Positions 8,912-11,674 of a DNA stretch of 11,674 bases are shown here, in pieces; the stretch's first letter is position 1, and the number at the start of each line of letters is the position of its first letter. The notes below the pieces were generated by a model. That model was not told where the DNA came from, did not search any database, and saw only the letters and a list, made by a program, of their open reading frames with translations. The stretch comes from Cerioporus squamosus (Eukaryota; Basidiomycota; Agaricomycetes; Polyporales; Polyporaceae): positions 1 to 11,674 of the forward strand of contig JABYQS010000884.1 in assembly GCA_022592435.1 (NCBI GenBank). The letters are read 5' to 3'. A program made the translations under genes and the position numbers.

Positions 8912-9360
8912 CCACGCTCCACCATCCCTGCCGTCGGACCCAGCCAAGTCGTCCGCGTGCCTGCTGAATACGAACGTCTGCACGACACGCTCAAGTACGG
9001 GCCCCGGGACAGGCTCGCGAACGTACGCATTTTCCCCGATCGGGCTTCTGTTGTGAACTGAGCTGACGGGCTCGGACAGTGCGATGCGACGCAGGACAAC
9101 CTGAACCTGCACATGCCCATGCGCTTGATGATGGAGAGAATGATCGTCACCCAGGTGAGTCGTTGATACTCGTGCTACCAGTCGTCGACATGGTGGGACT
9201 GAATCTGGACGCGCCACAGAACCCCCATATGCCGATCCTCCCTCAGTCCAACCTCCACCTCGATATCCTCATGGGCCGGGACGAGACTCTCGAGTGTGCG
9301 GACTTGATGACACTAGGTCTCATCTCCTCTCTCTCCCGACAACTCCTCCACTCGTGCTAG
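8912..9360 (+). pseudogene. UMP1/POMP-like proteasome maturation factor, damaged copy
   Basis: Three exon-like pieces chain in phase: 8912-9022 (contains ERLHDTLKYGPRDRLAN), 9080-9154 (CDATQDNLNLHMPMRLMMER) and 9220-9360 (NPHMPILPQSNLHLDILMGR, then DETL). Introns are 9023-9079 (57 nt, GTACGC, GCTGACG, ACAG) and 9155-9219 (65 nt, GTGAGT, ACTGAAT, ACAG). The SNLHLDILMGRDET block is the hallmark of the UMP1 family (human POMP has SNLSLDVLRGNDET), a chaperone that assembles the 20S proteasome and is degraded by it. Compared with POMP, about 12-14 residues are missing before DATQDNL and nine between QDNLNL and HMPMR. The usual tail after DETL is replaced by an unrelated end with TAG at 9358, and no start codon is evident. 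If 9023-9079 is not spliced it contains a stop. Probably a decayed second copy; the identification itself is strong. Confidence 0.75.
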
Positions 9361-9406
9361 AACGCCGCGGGCTCGACAGACGGCGCGCTGCGCGCTTTGA
9401 CGAGCA

Positions 9407-9462
9407 GTACGTGGTCCTAGCTACCGCAATCTCTGCCTACTGCTAACCCTTACCCTTGACAG
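9407..9462 (+). other. Canonical intron leading into the tandem array
   Basis: It has a GTACGT donor, a CTAAC branch site at about 9443-9447, a pyrimidine run, and the acceptor TTGACAG; total 56 nt. It would join an upstream piece (GALRALTS) to the first array unit (LLQCSTCDAVGLRVRMPK) in an open frame. This is the best evidence that the array units are or were exons on the + strand. Confidence 0.5.
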
Positions 9463-10830
9463 CGCTCTTGCAGTGCTCGACCTGCGACGCCGTCGGACTT
9501 CGGGTCCGCATGCCCAAAGCGCAGTGGTGGACACGTCAGCAATGCGCATACCCTGAGCCCGGAGGACGACTCACCCACCACGACCGCGCCGCTGCTCTGG
9601 ACTTTGACGAGGTAAGAGTCTGTCAGGTGCGTCAGTGAGGCACCACTTCGCAAAGGAGAGGTACTGCTTACGCATCTCACCTGTGCTCTGGCAGCGGATA
9701 CCTAGCCGGACCTGGCCCTGCAGGAGGTAAGTTCAGACGACGACGACGACGCGGGCGATCAAAGCTCACCACTACGCATATCGTCCGCGAGCACGGCTCG
9801 GGTGTGACGGCCACAAGGACAGGCGGTGTCTGCGAGGAGGCGATCTCGGAGCTCGACCCACGTCAAGCAAAGTGCGCCTCACGACTCGGGCGGCGGATTC
9901 ACATGCCCAAAGCTCGCTGGCGAACATGTCAGCAATCCGCGCGCCCACGCAAAAGCAAGATGGGGACCACTCACGCGCACGCACCCTCCGCACTAGCCGG
10001 CTTGATTGACGAGGTAGGAACCTACAGGCTACCAGGGTATGTTAGCCGTGCACCGCGCTGCAAACGAGATGAACGCAGCGGCGCCGGTACCTTATGTGAC
10101 TTTGACCGGCAAGGACGACGCAGGCTGACAACGCTCGCCTCATGCACGAGCAGCGGCCTCGGACATGCGGACGTCCGCTAGGCTGCCAGAAGGTGAGTGA
10201 GCGGAAGCACGCGACAGCGAGGGCTGAAGACAAGACTTACAGCGCTTCGAGCTCAACGTCGAGTGCGGCAGCGGGCTGCATGCAGAAGTGGCGACGAGCT
10301 CTCTGGGAGGGCAGCGCGCCCGACAGAACATAGTAAGCAGTCCGTAACTACTTCTATACGCGCACATGCTCACGCTTATCATCGGAGCATCTGGCATCGT
10401 GTGCATACGCCTAGAGGGCGCTGTCGAGTATGTCAGCCACCCGCGGTCCTCGAGAAAAAGGACGACTACGCACGGCTGCCCGCCCACCACTCCCGGGAGA
10501 TTGACGAGGGAGGGACTTGCTCGGTACGTCGACCGTGCGCCACATCATGTAGTACTTCTCACTCACCGATAGCCCCTCTGGGAACAGTGACTCCCCTAGA
10601 TCTCACCGCAACACGCATAATGCGCGAACACCAGCCCCGGGTATACCGATGTCTCCGTAGTCTGCAAGGTGAGTGAGCAGAAGAGCGTGAAGGCGAGGGC
10701 TGAAAGCAGTTCGTCCAGCGCGTCGAGCTCGGTATCGAGTGCAGCGTCCTGCGTAGAGAGGAGACGGTCAGCTCCGCTGGGAGCACAGGCAAGCATGACA
10801 AGCCTACGCACTAGTGTCACAGTGACCCGG
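9463..10830 (+). repeat. Diverged tandem array of about 0.4-0.5-kb exon-like units
   Basis: Three core segments align without gaps over 39 nt: 9510-9548, 9903-9941 and 10407-10445. By hand count, 31/39 bases are identical between the first two and 29/39 between the last two. In one shared + strand frame they read MPKAQWWTRQQCA, MPKARWRTCQQSA and TPRGRCRVCQPPA, each later reaching a GACGAG end followed by a donor-like GTAAGA, GTAGGA or decayed GGAGGG. A second segment is also duplicated: AAGGTGAGTGAGC at about 10190 and about 10666, both followed by GAGGGCTGAA and then AGCGC-TCGAGCTC, 476 bp apart. I do not recognise the protein. The - strand offers an alternative reading of the second segment (ALDTELDALDELL and ALDVELEAL), like the N-terminal helix of F-box-type proteins. 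Strand and function are therefore unresolved. Confidence 0.6.
9737..9751. repeat. (ACG)5 trinucleotide repeat
   Basis: Five consecutive acg units lie just downstream of a GTAAGT donor-like site, inside the tandem array. Confidence 0.8.
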
Positions 10831-11120
10831 GCAGCGAGCAGAGCAGGACGACGCCTGCGGCGAGGGACTCGACGTCGGACGAGCAGGTGAGAGCAGGATG
10901 GGAGGAAGAGAGAAGAGGACGGGGTTACGCCCGATGCCCACGGCAGCACCCAGCTCATATAATCCCCAGTCCCGACAAGCGAGGCGAGTCTACGTGTCGC
11001 TCCACCCGGGACGCTGGCGGCTGACGCCAAGTCCCGAGCTCGGACTTGCGCCGGGGATGCGTCATGCACGTTCGCTCGAGCCCCAGTCCGGCCGCTCTGT
11101 CCTTACGCTCTCGCGAGCAT
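10831..11120. other. No recognisable gene; possible leftward leader
   Basis: Nothing is recognised as coding. On the - strand a pyrimidine-rich run (about 10880-10925) follows a TATA-like attatatgag at about 10955-10965. Further on, a strong acceptor (GCTGACCGTCTCCTCTCTACGCAG, near 10755-10780) precedes the DAALDTELDALDELL frame. This could be the start of a leftward gene whose remains overlap the tandem array. Confidence 0.3.
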
Positions 11121-11154
11121 CGGGTGCAAAGCGATGTTCTTCGCTTTGCACCCG
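11121..11154. repeat. Perfect 14-bp inverted repeat (hairpin), 6-nt loop
   Basis: cgggtgcaaagcga at 11121-11134 is the exact reverse complement of tcgctttgcacccg at 11141-11154, separated by tgttct. There is no U-run after it on either strand and no gene end nearby, so it does not look like a terminator. Origin and role are unknown. Confidence 0.85.
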
Positions 11155-11674
11155 TGGTCGATAGCGTTAAATCTTCTGCCCGCGCACCCGCTCATATTGG
11201 CCGCGTATGCTCTGAGGCGTCCCACAGACGTGGTTGCGAGCACCGGCAGATCTCCCTGAAACCCGAGGGTCTTCTGGCTGGGTCGGGATGCCTGCACGTC
11301 GTACAACACTCTCCCATATCTGGCTTTGCATCCCTGTATGTAGAGTGCAGTGCGTATGTTGTCCGTGCTGTCTCTGCCCAATGCCATATGGTCGTACAAT
11401 TGAACCTTGAACTGGTGCGCCTACTACTGTAGACAAGTGAGACGACCCGTGAATCCCGCCAGCAGCTAGGTGTTGCAGAGAAGTTCCGTGGCGGCGTTGA
11501 GCGCCGTTTCTCAAGCTCATTTCGCTTGCTCGTCGCTCCGTGTGCATGCAAGCACACTCTGACGAGTTAAATCACTCGGGACCTCCGGGGAGCTCTGCCC
11601 GGGAGCCGTAATCTGGATGCGAACGACTGGGAATGCGCGCGCTGCCTTGAGCGAGCCGACCTCCTTCAGGGTCC
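11155..11674. other. Right-end stretch without recognisable gene
   Basis: Open frames are short and show no motif. There are minor inverted repeats, such as gtgtgc/gcacac at 11540-11557. The window ends inside this region, so a gene lying mostly outside could begin here unseen. Confidence 0.5.

Noticed and set aside
9444..9455. Telomere-like taacccttaccc
   Set aside because: Only two imperfect units. They are fully explained as the branch site and pyrimidine run of the intron 9407-9462.
11121..11154. Rho-independent terminator or Helitron 3' end
   Set aside because: There is no T-run for a terminator and the organism is eukaryotic. No CTRR motif follows the hairpin within about 15 nt on either strand, so a Helitron end is not supported from this sequence alone.
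1..11674. CRISPR array, bacterial operon or phage system
   Set aside because: There are no regularly spaced identical repeats and no ribosome binding sites with packed ORFs. Introns and protein families point to a fungus.

Overview
This window looks like nuclear DNA of a basidiomycete fungus, most likely a mushroom-forming, wood-decay type agaricomycete such as a polypore. The reasons are very short introns (45-65 nt) with GTGAGT/GTAAGT/GTACGT donors, CTGAC/CTCAC-like branch sites and CAG/TAG acceptors, pyrimidine-rich leaders, and the protein families seen. No bacterial operon, rRNA, tRNA or CRISPR is visible. All family names come from reading the translations by eye.

Layout. Positions 1-837 hold no recognisable gene. 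Positions 916-1866 (+) are the only gene that looks intact: an uncharacterised protein with a basic patch and an acidic tail, probably containing one frame-neutral 48-nt intron. From about 2394 to 5000 lie short coding-like fragments joined by intron-like segments. Some resemble the F-box/leucine-rich-repeat proteins that are greatly expanded in mushrooms, but frames break and strand is partly ambiguous, so I treat them as relics. From 8594 down to about 5270 (-) is a broken ABC transporter gene. Its membrane domain can be followed through five exons, but it has frameshifts and no ATP-binding domain, and its second intron is swollen to about 1.9 kb. Facing away from it at 8912-9360 (+) is a copy of the proteasome-assembly chaperone UMP1/POMP with apparent internal deletions and an abnormal tail. 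From 9400 to 10800 is an array of diverged tandem units of about 0.4-0.5 kb. The right end (10800-11674) has no recognisable gene but carries a perfect 14-bp hairpin.

Taken together, the window reads as a decaying accessory region beside one apparently functional gene: several formerly ordinary genes interrupted, truncated or locally duplicated. I see no convincing new defence, mobile or biosynthetic system. The observations most worth following are the swollen ABC intron with near-identical 14-bp flanks, the tandem exon-like units with a conserved frame, and intron-like modules that carry splice signals on both strands.
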